Assembly: GCF_001687665.2 (NCBI RefSeq)
Contig: NZ_CP016543.2
Coordinates: forward strand, 3,224,001 to 3,288,000
From: Planococcus donghaensis
GTDB taxonomy: Bacteria > Bacillota > Bacilli > Bacillales_A > Planococcaceae
Reading direction: 5' to 3'
Length of the DNA stretch: 64,000 nucleotides
Part shown: piece by piece, positions 8,374-17,415 of the stretch
How the letters are laid out: every line of letters begins with the position of its first letter
How positions within the stretch are numbered: position 1 is the first letter of the stretch
Made by a program: the position numbers and the translations under genes
Notes under the pieces: model-generated
What the model saw: the letters and a program-made list of their open reading frames with translations, nothing else
The model's database searches: none
Told to the model about the DNA's origin: nothing

Positions 8374-10457
8374 TCCTTTATCAAATTATTTTGTAGGTAT
8401 TCCCAAAAAACCTCTTCTAATTTCTGTCGAATGGCTTTTTCATTGGAAGAAGTAAAAATCATCATTGATTGATCGCTTTCAATCAAGCTCGTGCTAATTA
8501 AACTCAATATTTCTTGCTGTCGTTCAGTCATTACCGTTGGTGCTAGCATTAACAGCAAACTTTTCATTTGCATGTCTTTGCCATCCATTCCTTTTACGAT
8601 AAGCGGATGATCAATATGGATAACTTGAAATAATAACTCTTGTATCGAGTCATCACGGCCGTGAAAAAGAGCCATTGTCGTATTCGGAATCCCTAGTCCG
8701 CCTTTTTCCTCTCGCTCTCTAAGTTCGCGCATTGCAGAAGCTACATTTGTTACAATGTTTTCTTTTCGAGCAGAGTTTAAGACTTCCTGTAAAATCTCCC
8801 AATAATCCGTAGCGTACTGCTTTCGAAAAACTTTAAAATTGTTCAATAGTACATCCATACTATGTTGCACTTGTTTTATTTCCTGTAGCAACTGCTGAAC
8901 ATTTGGTCGATTTTTCGATATTATTGCTTCGCTCGTTTTTCCGGGATGTAAATAATTCATTTTGCTCGTAATTTTCTTCACATTATTTTGCAAGTAACTT
9001 TCAATATACCCGATATCTCGCTCGTTTAATAAAGGACTTACTCTAATATAATCTACTTCTGTAACCGGTAGCCGAATAGTAGAGATAACTAAGTCATAAT
9101 TCTTAAAGTCTGCCGCTTGAAAATCATTAATTGAAAGAATTTCTATGGAATTGATTTCGGGAAGTTCTTTTTGAATGCGGCTTGCCAGCATTTTTGAAGT
9201 ACCAATGCCCGTTGGACAAATAACAACGGCGCCAATTTGTACTTTTTCTTCCCTAATTAATAAAGCAGAACCAAAATGAAGAACAATAAAAGCAGTCTCG
9301 TCAGCTGAGAAATACAACTCTTCAAATTCATTTTCTACCCCTTGTTTAACCGCCATAAATAGCACTGGATATTTGCGTTTGATTTCATCAGTTAATGGAT
9401 TAAAAGATTCGATATTTTGGTTTAACCGGAAAACCAATGGTTCCATATGCGCTAGCAGTCCTTGATACAATGAGAAGTCATTAATAAGATCAACATCTAA
9501 CTGTGACGATACGTTACGAATTAGGTTCTTCACTTTTCTTCCTAGCAAGACGCTATCATAGTAAGAGCCTTTAGCTTCTTGAACTTTAGACCCTTTTAAA
9601 ATAATCGACAAAAAATGCATATCAGCTTTTGTTAACGGTACAAGAAGTTGCTCACTTAATTCATTGCATATACTTTCGATCAACTGATACTCGCTAGTAG
9701 AACTCTTCTCTACTAATTCTATAGTTTCCAGTAGAAACCCTTTTTCTGTTCGTTGAAGTGTCATACAACTATAAATAACTAAACCCACATAGTCACTATC
9801 GGCTAACTTTGTTTGGCCCCGGTTGATTTTTTGGTTGACTAACCGATCGACTACTGCCAAGTACCGCGGAAAAAAATAACCAAGAATATTGTCTTTCTGA
9901 CTTTTCCCTTGTTGGAGATGGTACAAACTTTCAATCATTTCTTCATAAAAATAAGCCAACATATAACTGCCTAGTGCATAACGCATATTGGCTTCCTCGC
10001 CGTTAACTTCGATCCCAACACCTTTTGTTCGAGATACGGCAATGGAAAATTTATGTAGCCAGTCCGATAAGTCATCTAAATGAGTGGTTAATGTAGCATT
10101 ACTAATTCCTAATTGACTTGCAAGCACTTGTTTTTTAAAAAATGGCCCTTCGTGCAATAAAATAATCAGCAGTTTTAACTTCCGTTCCTCAGGTGTTTCA
10201 TCTGCTGGACTAACTGTTATCAAATTCTGTATAAGGCGATAAATTTGATCGTTAGGCCCCGTAATTAAAAGTCCTTCATCTGCAGTTCGTTCGATTTTCA
10301 GTTCAAATTCTACTAACGTTTTTTCTATCGATTTTAAATCTCGCTGAATAGTCCGAGCACTGACATCTAAATGCGAAGACAAGGAATGAACGGTATGTTT
10401 TCCAGAGGTTCTAACAATCAATTCAATAATAGATTTTTCTCTAAACGTGATAAACAT
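8370..10457 (-). CDS. mtlR: Mannitol operon activator MtlR
   Basis: A 695-residue transcription activator built from DNA-binding helix-turn-helix domains (residues ~1-120, including SHLDVSARTIQRDLKSIE), two PRDs, an EIIB-like domain with the regulatory cysteine in VICPTGIGTSKMLASR, and a C-terminal EIIA-like domain with a histidine in TTMALFHGRDD. In B. subtilis and Geobacillus MtlR activity is set by phosphorylation of the PRDs and of the EIIA/EIIB-like sites by the PTS. The start ATG follows GAGGGACAAGC. It lies between mtlA and mtlD, unlike the separate location in B. subtilis, and overlaps mtlD by four bases. Confidence 0.93.
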   Translation of the reverse strand: MFITFREKSIIELIVRTSGKHTVHSLSSHLDVSARTIQRDLKSIEKTLVEFELKIERTADEGLLITGPNDQIYRLIQNLITVSPADETPEERKLKLLIILLHEGPFFKKQVLASQLGISNATLTTHLDDLSDWLHKFSIAVSRTKGVGIEVNGEEANMRYALGSYMLAYFYEEMIESLYHLQQGKSQKDNILGYFFPRYLAVVDRLVNQKINRGQTKLADSDYVGLVIYSCMTLQRTEKGFLLETIELVEKSSTSEYQLIESICNELSEQLLVPLTKADMHFLSIILKGSKVQEAKGSYYDSVLLGRKVKNLIRNVSSQLDVDLINDFSLYQGLLAHMEPLVFRLNQNIESFNPLTDEIKRKYPVLFMAVKQGVENEFEELYFSADETAFIVLHFGSALLIREEKVQIGAVVICPTGIGTSKMLASRIQKELPEINSIEILSINDFQAADFKNYDLVISTIRLPVTEVDYIRVSPLLNERDIGYIESYLQNNVKKITSKMNYLHPGKTSEAIISKNRPNVQQLLQEIKQVQHSMDVLLNNFKVFRKQYATDYWEILQEVLNSARKENIVTNVASAMRELREREEKGGLGIPNTTMALFHGRDDSIQELLFQVIHIDHPLIVKGMDGKDMQMKSLLLMLAPTVMTERQQEILSLISTSLIESDQSMMIFTSSNEKAIRQKLEEVFWEYLQNNLIKE

Positions 10458-10514
10458 GCTTGTCCCTCATTTCGCTTTTAAATGCTTTTTCTCGACTTGA
10501 AAATGTAGATAGAA

Positions 10515-10541
10515 CAAAAAGGCAGGAAATCCCGCCTTTCC
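10515..10541 (-). terminator. Hairpin terminator after mtlA
   Basis: Read on the minus strand, AAAGGCGGG pairs with CCTGCCTTT (one G:U), followed by TTTTTG. It lies between mtlA and mtlR, so mtlR may rely on readthrough or its own promoter. Confidence 0.7.
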
Positions 10542-10552
10542 ATTCTTACTAT

Positions 10553-12451
10553 TTAATTGCCGTTAATGATGTCAATTATTTCTTTCGCTGACTCTGCTTC
10601 TACTAAGCGATCCACGTTGGTTTGGTCAGCACAAATCACTGCGATTCCAGAAAGAATTTCTAAATGTGTGCCATCTTTTCCAGCAATCCCGAAAATCATT
10701 TTTGCACTCTCTCCATCAAAGTCTACTCCATTTGGCACTTGAATAACAGTAAAGCCTGACTTGATGACAGATTTTTTCGCTTCTTCTGTGCCATGAGGAA
10801 TTGCGACGTTATTGCCCATGTATGTTGTCGTGATTTCTTCACGCTTCAACATTTCGTCCACGTATGATTCTTCAACATAACCAGCTTTAACTAATGCCAA
10901 CCCTGCAAAGATGATTGCTTCTTCTTTCGTACGGAAGCTTTGTCCGATAAAGACGTTTTCTTCGCGCAACAATTGCTCATCTTCCGGGTTTTGCGGAGCG
11001 TTAGTTTCACTTTCTTCAACTAACACATTATGCTCTTCTATTTCACCGCTTTTTAACCGTTCAATCAACTGATCGTATTCCGGACTTGATAGGAAATTAT
11101 CAACTGAAATATGATAAGCATTTGGTATTTTGTTTTCAGCACGCGGCGTCAATTTTTCCTGTGTAATAACAATCTCAGAATCTGAAGGGAGGGTGCTGAT
11201 TGCCGTATTCGATACCGATACATTCAGTCCTGCTTCTTTTACTTTTTTGCGTAATAGAGAGGCTCCCATCGCACTTGAGCCCATTCCCGCATCACAAGCA
11301 AAGACGATTTTTTGTGCGCTTGCTGGGAAAACACCATTAGTAGTTGGGTTAAGTGAAGGTATTTCCCGGGAAATAGAACTTTTCTTGCCTTTCATTTGTT
11401 CCATTTTCTTTGTTGCTTCTTCCATATCTTCATCTGTTTGTTTACTCGCTTTTAAAATGACTGCTGAAATAGCAAATGAAACTGCCGTAGCCACAAAGAC
11501 TGCTGTAAAGTTTGCTAAATATGCCATTCCTTCAGGTGGTGTAACAGCTGCAATTGCTAGAATACTACCTGGTGACGCTGGAGCAACCAATCCGCCACCC
11601 ATTAATACAAGTGTAAATACACCACTCATTCCACCAGCTACAACAGCTAGTAGCAACATTGGTTTCATTAATACGTAAGGGAAATAAATTTCATGAATCC
11701 CACCAAGGAAGTGGATGATCGCCGCGCCTGGTGCAGATTGCTTGGCAACTCCTTTTCCAAATAGCATAAACCCAAGTAGCACACCAAGACCAGGTCCTGG
11801 GTTGGCTTCTAGTAGAAACAAAAGTGATTTACCTGTTTGTTGAACTTGCTCTAGTCCAATAGGTGTTAACACACCGTGGTTAACCGCATTATTTAAGAAC
11901 AAGATTTTTGCCGGTTCGATTAAAATACTTGTTAGTGGTAGTAATCCCGCTTCTAACAACCAATCTACGCCCGCAACAAGAACATCTGTAAACGAACTTA
12001 CAGCCGGTCCGATTCCGATAAACGCAAGAAGTGCTAATATACCACCTAAAATACCTGCCGAGAAGTTGTTCACTAGCATTTCAAAACCTGTTTTAATTTT
12101 TCCTTCTATCAATTGGTCAAATTTCTTAATAGCATATGCACCAAGTGGCCCCATAATCATGGCACCTAAAAACATTGGTGTATCCGGAGCTCCGATAATA
12201 ACCCCCATTGTTGCAATCGTACCAACTACAGCGCCTCGTTGATCGTAAATCAACCGGCCTCCTGTGTATCCAATAAGAAGCGGCAACATGTAGATAACCA
12301 TTGGGCCTACTAACTTGCTAAACTCCTCATTTGGAAAAAATCCTGTTGGAATAAATAGGGCAGTGATTAACCCCCATGCAATAAATGCACCAATATTAGG
12401 CAAAACCATCGAACTTAAAAAGTTACCGAATTTCTGTACCCCTACCTTCAT
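10553..12451 (-). CDS. mtlA: Mannitol-specific PTS transporter EIICBA
   Basis: A 632-residue permease that imports mannitol as mannitol 1-phosphate. The EIIC membrane domain spans roughly residues 1-350. EIIB carries the phospho-cysteine in VFACDAGMGSSAMGAS, and C-terminal EIIA carries the phospho-histidine in NNVAIPHGTEEAK. B. subtilis splits EIIA off as MtlF; here all three domains are fused, like the E. coli protein. The start ATG 12449-12451 follows AAGGAGAGGATCAC; 31 further in-frame codons upstream lack a ribosome-binding site. A cre-like element sits about 75 bases upstream. Confidence 0.95.
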   Translation of the reverse strand: MKVGVQKFGNFLSSMVLPNIGAFIAWGLITALFIPTGFFPNEEFSKLVGPMVIYMLPLLIGYTGGRLIYDQRGAVVGTIATMGVIIGAPDTPMFLGAMIMGPLGAYAIKKFDQLIEGKIKTGFEMLVNNFSAGILGGILALLAFIGIGPAVSSFTDVLVAGVDWLLEAGLLPLTSILIEPAKILFLNNAVNHGVLTPIGLEQVQQTGKSLLFLLEANPGPGLGVLLGFMLFGKGVAKQSAPGAAIIHFLGGIHEIYFPYVLMKPMLLLAVVAGGMSGVFTLVLMGGGLVAPASPGSILAIAAVTPPEGMAYLANFTAVFVATAVSFAISAVILKASKQTDEDMEEATKKMEQMKGKKSSISREIPSLNPTTNGVFPASAQKIVFACDAGMGSSAMGASLLRKKVKEAGLNVSVSNTAISTLPSDSEIVITQEKLTPRAENKIPNAYHISVDNFLSSPEYDQLIERLKSGEIEEHNVLVEESETNAPQNPEDEQLLREENVFIGQSFRTKEEAIIFAGLALVKAGYVEESYVDEMLKREEITTTYMGNNVAIPHGTEEAKKSVIKSGFTVIQVPNGVDFDGESAKMIFGIAGKDGTHLEILSGIAVICADQTNVDRLVEAESAKEIIDIINGN

Positions 12452-12525
12452 GTGATCCTCTCCTTCGAAACTGAATTTATCTTCTAAAATTGTGTGTCGT
12501 GGTGTACTACTATCATAGACTCTTA

Positions 12526-12541
12526 ATGGAAGCGCATTCAA
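12526..12541 (-). promoter_or_regulatory. CcpA binding site (cre) upstream of mtlA
   Basis: ATGGAAGCGCATTCAA matches the consensus WTGNNARCGNWWWCAW at every position. It lies 75 bases before the mtlA start, consistent with glucose repression of mannitol use. Confidence 0.6.
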
Positions 12542-12544
12542 CAA

Positions 12545-12829
12545 CTAGGAAAGTCAACTTTGTCGGGCTTGTCACGACATAGCTGTTGTTTCTTGAACAA
12601 ACAAAAAGCTTAAAATACCGTGATTATTTGTTTCATTAGTGAGCAAACTCTATAAATTATGAATTTATATTAAGAAACGAAATTTTTCTTAAAGTTAATA
12701 ATATTCTGAAATTATTATTTCTATCTTTTAACAATCATTGGAGAATTAATTTAAATAGAATATTTTATACCGTATCTATTTTTTATTTAGTGCAATTCCA
12801 AAGAATACTAGATAAGAAAAGGGTTCTCT
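12545..12829. other. AT-rich region between divergent mtlA and ahpC
   Basis: No open reading frame with a ribosome-binding site is seen. The mtlA side (12545-12600) has TTGTC/GACA repeats that could be part of an MtlR site, but I cannot assign them firmly. The remainder is very AT-rich. Confidence 0.45.
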
Positions 12830-12858
12830 TTGACAAACAGTCAAGTTCATATAACAAT
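12830..12858 (+). promoter_or_regulatory. ahpC promoter
   Basis: TTGACA (12830-12835) and AACAAT (12853-12858) are separated by 17 bases, placing the transcription start just before the PerR box. Confidence 0.6.
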
Positions 12859-12868
12859 GAGAGTAGCA

Positions 12869-12883
12869 TTAGAATAATTATAA
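12869..12883 (+). promoter_or_regulatory. PerR box upstream of ahpC
   Basis: TTAGAATAATTATAA matches the PerR consensus TTATAATNATTATAA at all but one informative position. It sits a few bases downstream of the predicted transcription start, a repressing position. Confidence 0.8.
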
Positions 12884-12963
12884 TCAAATAACGATAATCA
12901 ATTGATTACCGTTTTTACATCATTATCCATAATTGTTCTAAAAATATTAGGAGGTCATTATTT

Positions 12964-13533
12964 ATGTCATTAATCGGGAAAGAAATCCAACCATTTAACG
13001 CTTCAGCTTATCAAGCAGGAAGCGGAGACTTTATCGAACTAACAGAAGAAAACTTAAAAGGTCAATGGAGTGTCGTGTGCTTTTATCCAGCAGATTTTAC
13101 GTTTGTTTGCCCAACTGAGCTAGAAGATCTTCAAAACCAATACGCAACGCTGAAAAGCTTAGGAGTTGAAGTATATTCTGTTTCTACAGATACTCACTTC
13201 ACACATAAAGCTTGGCACGACCATTCAGAGGCAATTGGCAAAATCGAATACACAATGATTGGCGATCCATCACAACGCATTTCTCGCGGCTTTGACGTAC
13301 TTGACGAAGAAGCTGGTTTGGCACAACGCGGAACATTTATCTTAGACCCAGAAGGTATTGTTCAAGCTGCAGAAATTAACGCAGATGGCATTGGCCGTGA
13401 CGCAAGTACGCTTGTCGGAAAAATCAAAGCAGCTCAATACGTGCGCAACAACCCAGGCGAAGTTTGCCCTGCAAAATGGGAAGAAGGCAGCGAAACACTT
13501 AAGCCAAGTCTTGATCTTGTAGGTAAAATTTAA
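12964..13533 (+). CDS. ahpC: Alkyl hydroperoxide reductase peroxiredoxin AhpC
   Basis: A 189-residue typical two-cysteine peroxiredoxin that reduces hydrogen peroxide, organic peroxides and peroxynitrite. The peroxidatic cysteine is Cys49 in FTFVCPTEL and the resolving cysteine is in GEVCPAKW near residue 168. Both are intact and the length is standard. AGGAGG precedes the ATG. The downstream ahpF begins 12 bases after the stop and reduces AhpC with NADH. A PerR box overlies the promoter region, so induction by peroxide is expected. Confidence 0.98.
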   Translation: MSLIGKEIQPFNASAYQAGSGDFIELTEENLKGQWSVVCFYPADFTFVCPTELEDLQNQYATLKSLGVEVYSVSTDTHFTHKAWHDHSEAIGKIEYTMIGDPSQRISRGFDVLDEEAGLAQRGTFILDPEGIVQAAEINADGIGRDASTLVGKIKAAQYVRNNPGEVCPAKWEEGSETLKPSLDLVGKI

Positions 13534-13545
13534 GGAGTGCAGGAC

Positions 13546-15093
13546 ATGATATTAGATTCCGCAATAAAAGCTCAATTAGAACAGTATCTACAATTGCTTG
13601 AAAATGATGTGTTGTTGAAAGTTAGCGCAAGCACTGATAAAGTTTCTCGCAACATGACGGCATTGCTGGAAGAAATATCTGCAATGTCTTCTCTCATTAC
13701 TCTAGAGTATGCACAGCTTGAAAGAACACCAAGCTTTAGCGTTAACCGTCCAGGACAAGACACCGGTGTTGTATTTGCTGGTATTCCTTTAGGACATGAG
13801 TTTACGTCTCTTGTGCTTGCATTGTTGCAAGTGAGCGGACGTGCGCCAAAAGTTGAGCAAAACGTAATCGATCAAATTCAAAGCATTCAAGGTTCTTACC
13901 ACTTTGACTCATATATTAGCTTGAGTTGTCAAAACTGCCCTGAAGTGGTTCAAGGACTCAACTTAATGAGTATTCTCAACCCAAATATCACACATACAAT
14001 GATTGATGGCGCGGTATACAAAGCAGAAGTTGAAAGCAAAGACATTATGGCGGTACCGACTGTCTTCTTAAACGGGGAATCGTTTGGTAGCGGACGCATG
14101 ACACTTGAAGAACTGTTAGCTAAACTTGGCAGCGCGCCAGATGCATCCGAATTTGCAAACAAAGATCCATTTGATGTACTTGTTGTCGGTGGCGGACCGG
14201 CTGGAGCTAGTGCTGCCATTTACGCAGCACGCAAAGGCATACGGACCGGCATTGTTGCGGAACGCTTTGGCGGTCAAGTCATGGATACGTTGAGCATCGA
14301 AAACTTCATTAGTGTGAAAAAGACAGATGGCCCGAAATTTGCGGCCAGTCTTGAAGAGCATGTGAAGGAATACGATATCGACGTTATGAACTTGCAACGC
14401 GCGAAAAAGTTGGAGAAAAAAGAACTTTTCGAGCTTGAACTTGAAAATGGTGCTGTCTTAAAAGGCAAAACGATCATTCTTTCAACAGGTGCACGCTGGC
14501 GCAACATTGGCGTGCCAGGTGAAGAAGAGTTTAAGAACAAAGGTGTCGCTTACTGTCCACATTGCGATGGTCCATTGTTTGCGGGCAAAGACGTAGCGGT
14601 TATCGGCGGCGGGAACTCCGGCGTCGAAGCAGCAATCGATCTAGCAGGTGTTGTAAATCACGTGACTGTTCTGGAGTACAACTCCGAACTCAAAGCCGAT
14701 TCTGTTTTACAAGATCGACTACGTAGCTTACCCAATGCAACAATCATCACAAATGCTCGAACACAAGAAATTACCGGCACAGAAAAAGTAAACGGCATTT
14801 CTTATCTCGACCTTCAAACCGGAAACCTTAACCATATCGAATTAGCTGGTGTCTTTGTGCAAATCGGCCTTGTTCCGAACACAGACTGGCTAGGTGATTT
14901 GGTAGAACGCACACAGCATGGCGAAATCGTCATTGACCAACGTGGAGCTACCAACGTTCCAGGTGTGTTTGGTGCAGGAGACTGTACCAACATTCCTTAT
15001 AAACAAATCATCATTTCAATGGGATCTGGTGCAACTGCCTCACTGAGTGCTTTTGACCATCTTATTAGAAGTAAAGTTCCTGTCTTGGTTTAA
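13546..15093 (+). CDS. ahpF: Alkyl hydroperoxide reductase flavoprotein AhpF
   Basis: A 515-residue FAD- and NADH-dependent disulfide reductase dedicated to AhpC. The N-terminal tandem thioredoxin-fold region has the redox pair in SCQNCPEV. The thioredoxin-reductase-like part has FAD motif [14 protein letters not shown], the CPHCDGPLF redox motif and NADH motif [12 protein letters not shown]. The start is ATG 13546 behind AAGGAGTGCAGGAC; a GTG at 13537 overlaps the ribosome-binding site and is rejected. It is cotranscribed with ahpC and followed by a strong bidirectional terminator. Confidence 0.97.
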   Translation: MILDSAIKAQLEQYLQLLENDVLLKVSASTDKVSRNMTALLEEISAMSSLITLEYAQLERTPSFSVNRPGQDTGVVFAGIPLGHEFTSLVLALLQVSGRAPKVEQNVIDQIQSIQGSYHFDSYISLSCQNCPEVVQGLNLMSILNPNITHTMIDGAVYKAEVESKDIMAVPTVFLNGESFGSGRMTLEELLAKLGSAPDASEFANKDPFDVLVVGGGPAGASAAIYAARKGIRTGIVAERFGGQVMDTLSIENFISVKKTDGPKFAASLEEHVKEYDIDVMNLQRAKKLEKKELFELELENGAVLKGKTIILSTGARWRNIGVPGEEEFKNKGVAYCPHCDGPLFAGKDVAVIGGGNSGVEAAIDLAGVVNHVTVLEYNSELKADSVLQDRLRSLPNATIITNARTQEITGTEKVNGISYLDLQTGNLNHIELAGVFVQIGLVPNTDWLGDLVERTQHGEIVIDQRGATNVPGVFGAGDCTNIPYKQIIISMGSGATASLSAFDHLIRSKVPVLV

Positions 15094-15102
15094 TACAAAA
15101 GT

Positions 15103-15155
15103 AAAGGACGGTAGATCAACTCGAATCATTCGAGTCGATCTACCGTCCTTTTTTC
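15103..15155. terminator. Bidirectional terminator after ahpF
   Basis: A long hairpin: AAAGGACGGTAGATC pairs with GATCTACCGTCCTTT, with an inner ACTCGA/TCGAGT stem, flanked by T residues. It also serves the converging HxlR gene. Confidence 0.9.
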
Positions 15156-15156
15156 A

Positions 15157-15498
15157 TTAGTCTCCACTTAGTTCAATCTCATTTTCACTCGCATACTGTT
15201 TTGTCCAATCACATAACCCATATATTAATGGGATCAAGCTCTCTCCGTAAGCTGTCATCGAATACTCAACCGTAACTGGAACTGTTGGATATACTTTTCT
15301 CGATATAATCTGACTGCTTTCTAACTCTTTGAGTTGCTCAGTAAGGACTTTCTGGCTAATGTTCGGAATGCTTTTTTTAAGCTCTCCAAACCGTTTACTG
15401 TCCTTGATCAAATACCAGAGAATCATCAGTTTCCATTTCCCACCAATCAAATCGATTGTCAGTCCTAAAGAACAAACATAATTGTTTTTAACTGCCAT
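15157..15498 (-). CDS. HxlR-family winged-helix regulator
   Basis: A 113-residue MarR-like winged helix regulator. CSLGLTIDLIGGKWKLMILW, the recognition region FGELKKSIPNISQKVLTEQLKELE and the wing VPVTVEYSMTAYG are HxlR signatures. The cysteine at position 9 is the conserved sensing cysteine used by YodB/HypR-type members to detect quinones, diamide or aldehydes. AAGGAG precedes the ATG. It is divergent from the VOC-family gene at 15633, with an inverted repeat between them, so it probably controls that gene and itself. Confidence 0.9.
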   Translation of the reverse strand: MAVKNNYVCSLGLTIDLIGGKWKLMILWYLIKDSKRFGELKKSIPNISQKVLTEQLKELESSQIISRKVYPTVPVTVEYSMTAYGESLIPLIYGLCDWTKQYASENEIELSGD

Positions 15499-15526
15499 TG
15501 TATGTCTCCTTTTTCTCTTTCGTAGT

Positions 15527-15557
15527 CACTTTTTCGTAACTATACCACTAAAAAGTG
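15527..15557. promoter_or_regulatory. Inverted repeat, probable HxlR operator
   Basis: CACTTTTT (15527-15534) and AAAAAGTG (15550-15557) form an inverted repeat in the divergent intergenic region of the HxlR and VOC genes. Confidence 0.45.
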
Positions 15558-15632
15558 CCGTATTGTACTCCACAGAACTACTCTGTATGATGAAACTTAT
15601 CATGACGATAAAAACAGACAGGAGCGATAAAC

Positions 15633-16127
15633 ATGGCATATCCAAGAGCATTTTCACACATCGGTTTATCCGTTACAGATTTAGATAAAGCCGTCACTTT
15701 TTATAAAGAAGTGATGGGTTGGTATGTTATTATGGAGCCATCTGAGGTAAAAGAAGAAAATGATACGCCTATCGGACAAATGTGCATCGATGTTTTCGGC
15801 GCGGGTTGGGGAACTTTCCGAATTGCGCACATGTCGACATCTGACGGCACAGGGATTGAAATCTTCGAGTTTCCAAACAGCGAAAAACCGGAAAACAACT
15901 TTGAATATTGGAAATCAGGCGTCTTCCATTTTTGCGTCCAAGATCCAGATGTAGAAGGATTGGTTAGCAAAATAGTAGAACACGGTGGCAAGCAACGAAT
16001 GCCAATTCGAGAATATTATCCAAACGAAAAACCTTATAAAATGTGTTACGTAGAAGATCCATTCGGTATTATCTTCGAAGTCTATAGCCATAGTTATGAA
16101 ATTACGTACTCTTCAGGAGTTTATTAA
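15633..16127 (+). CDS. VOC-family (glyoxalase/dioxygenase-fold) protein
   Basis: A 164-residue protein with two beta-alpha-beta-beta-beta modules of the vicinal oxygen chelate fold: FSHIGLSVTDLDKAVTFYKE at the N-terminus and VFHFCVQDPDVEGLVSKIVE in the second half. Potential metal ligands are the histidines in SHIGL and FHFCV and the glutamates in GTGIEIFEF and GIIFEVYS. Such proteins include glyoxalase I, fosfomycin thiolases and ring-cleaving dioxygenases. The divergent HxlR regulator suggests a role against aldehydes, quinones or related electrophiles. AGGAGCGATAAAC precedes the ATG. The exact reaction is unknown. Confidence 0.85.
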   Translation: MAYPRAFSHIGLSVTDLDKAVTFYKEVMGWYVIMEPSEVKEENDTPIGQMCIDVFGAGWGTFRIAHMSTSDGTGIEIFEFPNSEKPENNFEYWKSGVFHFCVQDPDVEGLVSKIVEHGGKQRMPIREYYPNEKPYKMCYVEDPFGIIFEVYSHSYEITYSSGVY

Positions 16128-16131
16128 CAAG

Positions 16132-16162
16132 CTGAACCGTATCCTCCAAATGGATACGGTTC
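16132..16162 (+). terminator. Terminator hairpin of the VOC gene (copy 1 of a 31-nt duplicate)
   Basis: GAACCGTATCC pairs with GGATACGGTTC around a 7-nt loop. The same 31 bases recur exactly at 16652-16682. Confidence 0.7.
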
Positions 16163-16208
16163 TTAGTTTGTAGACAAAAAATAGTTACTCATTTTTTGTA
16201 TGCATGTG

Positions 16209-16330
16209 GGATTCTCCACACCTAGTGGACGCTTTCCGCGGACTCCGCGCTGAGCCTCCTCGTCGCAAGCTCCTGCGGGGTCTCATCACTTCGTTTTTCC
16301 GCTGGAGTCGCCACTAGGTGCTCCGAATCC
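16209..16330 (+). repeat. Hairpin repeat element A (122 nt)
   Basis: Outer arms of 20 nt, beginning GGATTC and ending CACCTAGTGG on the left (16209-16228), are matched by CCACTAGGTG...GAATCC on the right (16311-16330). They enclose an 82-nt GC-rich core containing ACGCTTTCCGCGG, GAGCCTCCTCGTCGCAAGC and TCCTGCGGGGTCTCAT. The core is nearly the same as in element C (53629-53750), read on the opposite strand; the arms are unrelated. Confidence 0.8.
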
Positions 16331-16414
16331 TGGAGTGAGTAGGAAAAATATTTTAACACGTTATTTATACGGTGAAACGCACTAAAGAATCTCACTCGGT
16401 TCGTAGCAAGAAGA

Positions 16415-16609
16415 CTTCAACTGGGCTGGTCCACGGAGACTCCTGTGGGACAGCGAAAGCTGAAGACCCCGCAGGAATAGCATTGGCCGAAGCCTGCGAG
16501 GACAAGCTTTTGCGACGAAGCTAGCGCAGCGATGCAGGAGCATGGTTTTTCAGTGACGAGGAGGCTGAAGCTGAGCCCACGGAAAGCGAAGTGGCCAGTC
16601 CGGTTGAAG
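16415..16609 (-). repeat. Hairpin repeat element B (195 nt, long variant)
   Basis: Arms CTTCAACTGGGCTGG (16415-16429) and CCAGTCCGGTTGAAG (16595-16609) pair at 12 of 15 positions. On the minus strand the core carries CGCTTTCCGTGGGC, CAGCCTCCTCGTC, TTCGTCGCAAAAGC and TCCTGCGGGGTCTTCA, the same modules as elements A and C with an extra insertion. It is opposite in orientation to element A. Confidence 0.7.
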
Positions 16610-16651
16610 AGTATGCATCATTATTCGGTTTAATAAGACTTTATCTACAGT

Positions 16652-16682
16652 CTGAACCGTATCCTCCAAATGGATACGGTTC
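16652..16682. terminator. Terminator-like hairpin (copy 2 of the 31-nt duplicate)
   Basis: An exact copy of the hairpin at 16132-16162 lies beyond the A and B elements and before the end of the next HxlR gene. It could terminate that gene from the minus strand, though the T-tract is poor. Confidence 0.55.
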
Positions 16683-16765
16683 ATTTTAGGTTTTTGAGTG
16701 CTTTAAGGTTTAATTTCTTTTTTTATAGAAGCCTCATTGGGTAAAGAGTGAGATGCTATTTTGTT

Positions 16766-17149
16766 CTATTCACCCACGTTTTTTTGACGTTGCGTTAAAA
16801 CGGTTTCCATATATTCTTCTCCCCACTCGCGCATTAGCAGGACGATAGGCTTTAAGGACTGTCCAAAATCAGTGAGAGAATATTCTACTTTCGGCGGGAT
16901 AACAGGATACACTTCCCGGTGAATGATGCCATCTGCTTCTAATTCTCTCAGTTGTAGCGTTAACATTCTTTGTGTAATGCCACTATTTAACCTTTTTAAT
17001 TCATTGAATCTTTTTTTGTCCTCTAACAGATGGAAAAGGATTACGCCTTTCCATTTCCCTCCGATAACATCTAAGGTACCTGCTACAGGACACGAATATT
17101 GATTTAAAAAAGGATTTATTGTATTTTCTTGTACTTTCCCCGTATTCAT
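16766..17149 (-). CDS. HxlR-family winged-helix regulator
   Basis: A 127-residue HxlR-type regulator: [20 protein letters not shown], then [24 protein letters not shown] and wing [12 protein letters not shown]. The conserved cysteine before the first helix is present (YSCPV). An upstream GTG at 17158 overlaps the ribosome-binding site AAAGGAG, so the ATG at 17147-17149 (MNTGKVQ) is taken as the start. It is divergent from the alcohol-dehydrogenase-like gene at 17416, whose promoter carries an inverted repeat between -35 and -10. It therefore probably represses that gene and is relieved by an electrophile. Confidence 0.9.
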   Translation of the reverse strand: MNTGKVQENTINPFLNQYSCPVAGTLDVIGGKWKGVILFHLLEDKKRFNELKRLNSGITQRMLTLQLRELEADGIIHREVYPVIPPKVEYSLTDFGQSLKPIVLLMREWGEEYMETVLTQRQKNVGE

Positions 17150-17248
17150 TTTCAGCACTCCTTTTGTATCAATCGCATTTTATCTATTTCAAGCGTGACT
17201 ACTTCATTGGTAGCGGTAGTTACTATAACACATAAACTTTCTAAAACA

Positions 17249-17276
17249 TTGACAGTATACAAAATGATACTATAGC
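17249..17276 (+). promoter_or_regulatory. Promoter with internal HxlR operator, zinc-type ADH gene
   Basis: TTGACA (17249-17254) and TATAGC (17271-17276) are 16 bases apart. The inverted repeat AGTAT (17254-17258)/ATACT (17267-17271) fills the spacer, an ideal position for repression. Confidence 0.6.
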
Positions 17277-17415
17277 ACAAAATTGTGCGTACTTACACCT
17301 AAATATGTTATATGCTATTATCAATTTATTAAAGGAACGCGGTATGTGTTTTCTGTTTGCAGAAACTTCAACTACGGTTAGTTCCACTACTATAAAAAAA
17401 GGAAGTGTATTGAAA

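Noticed and set aside
16380..16620. Open stretches within repeat element B that could look like a small gene
   Set aside because: The sequence is explained by palindromic repeat modules; no start with ribosome-binding site was found.
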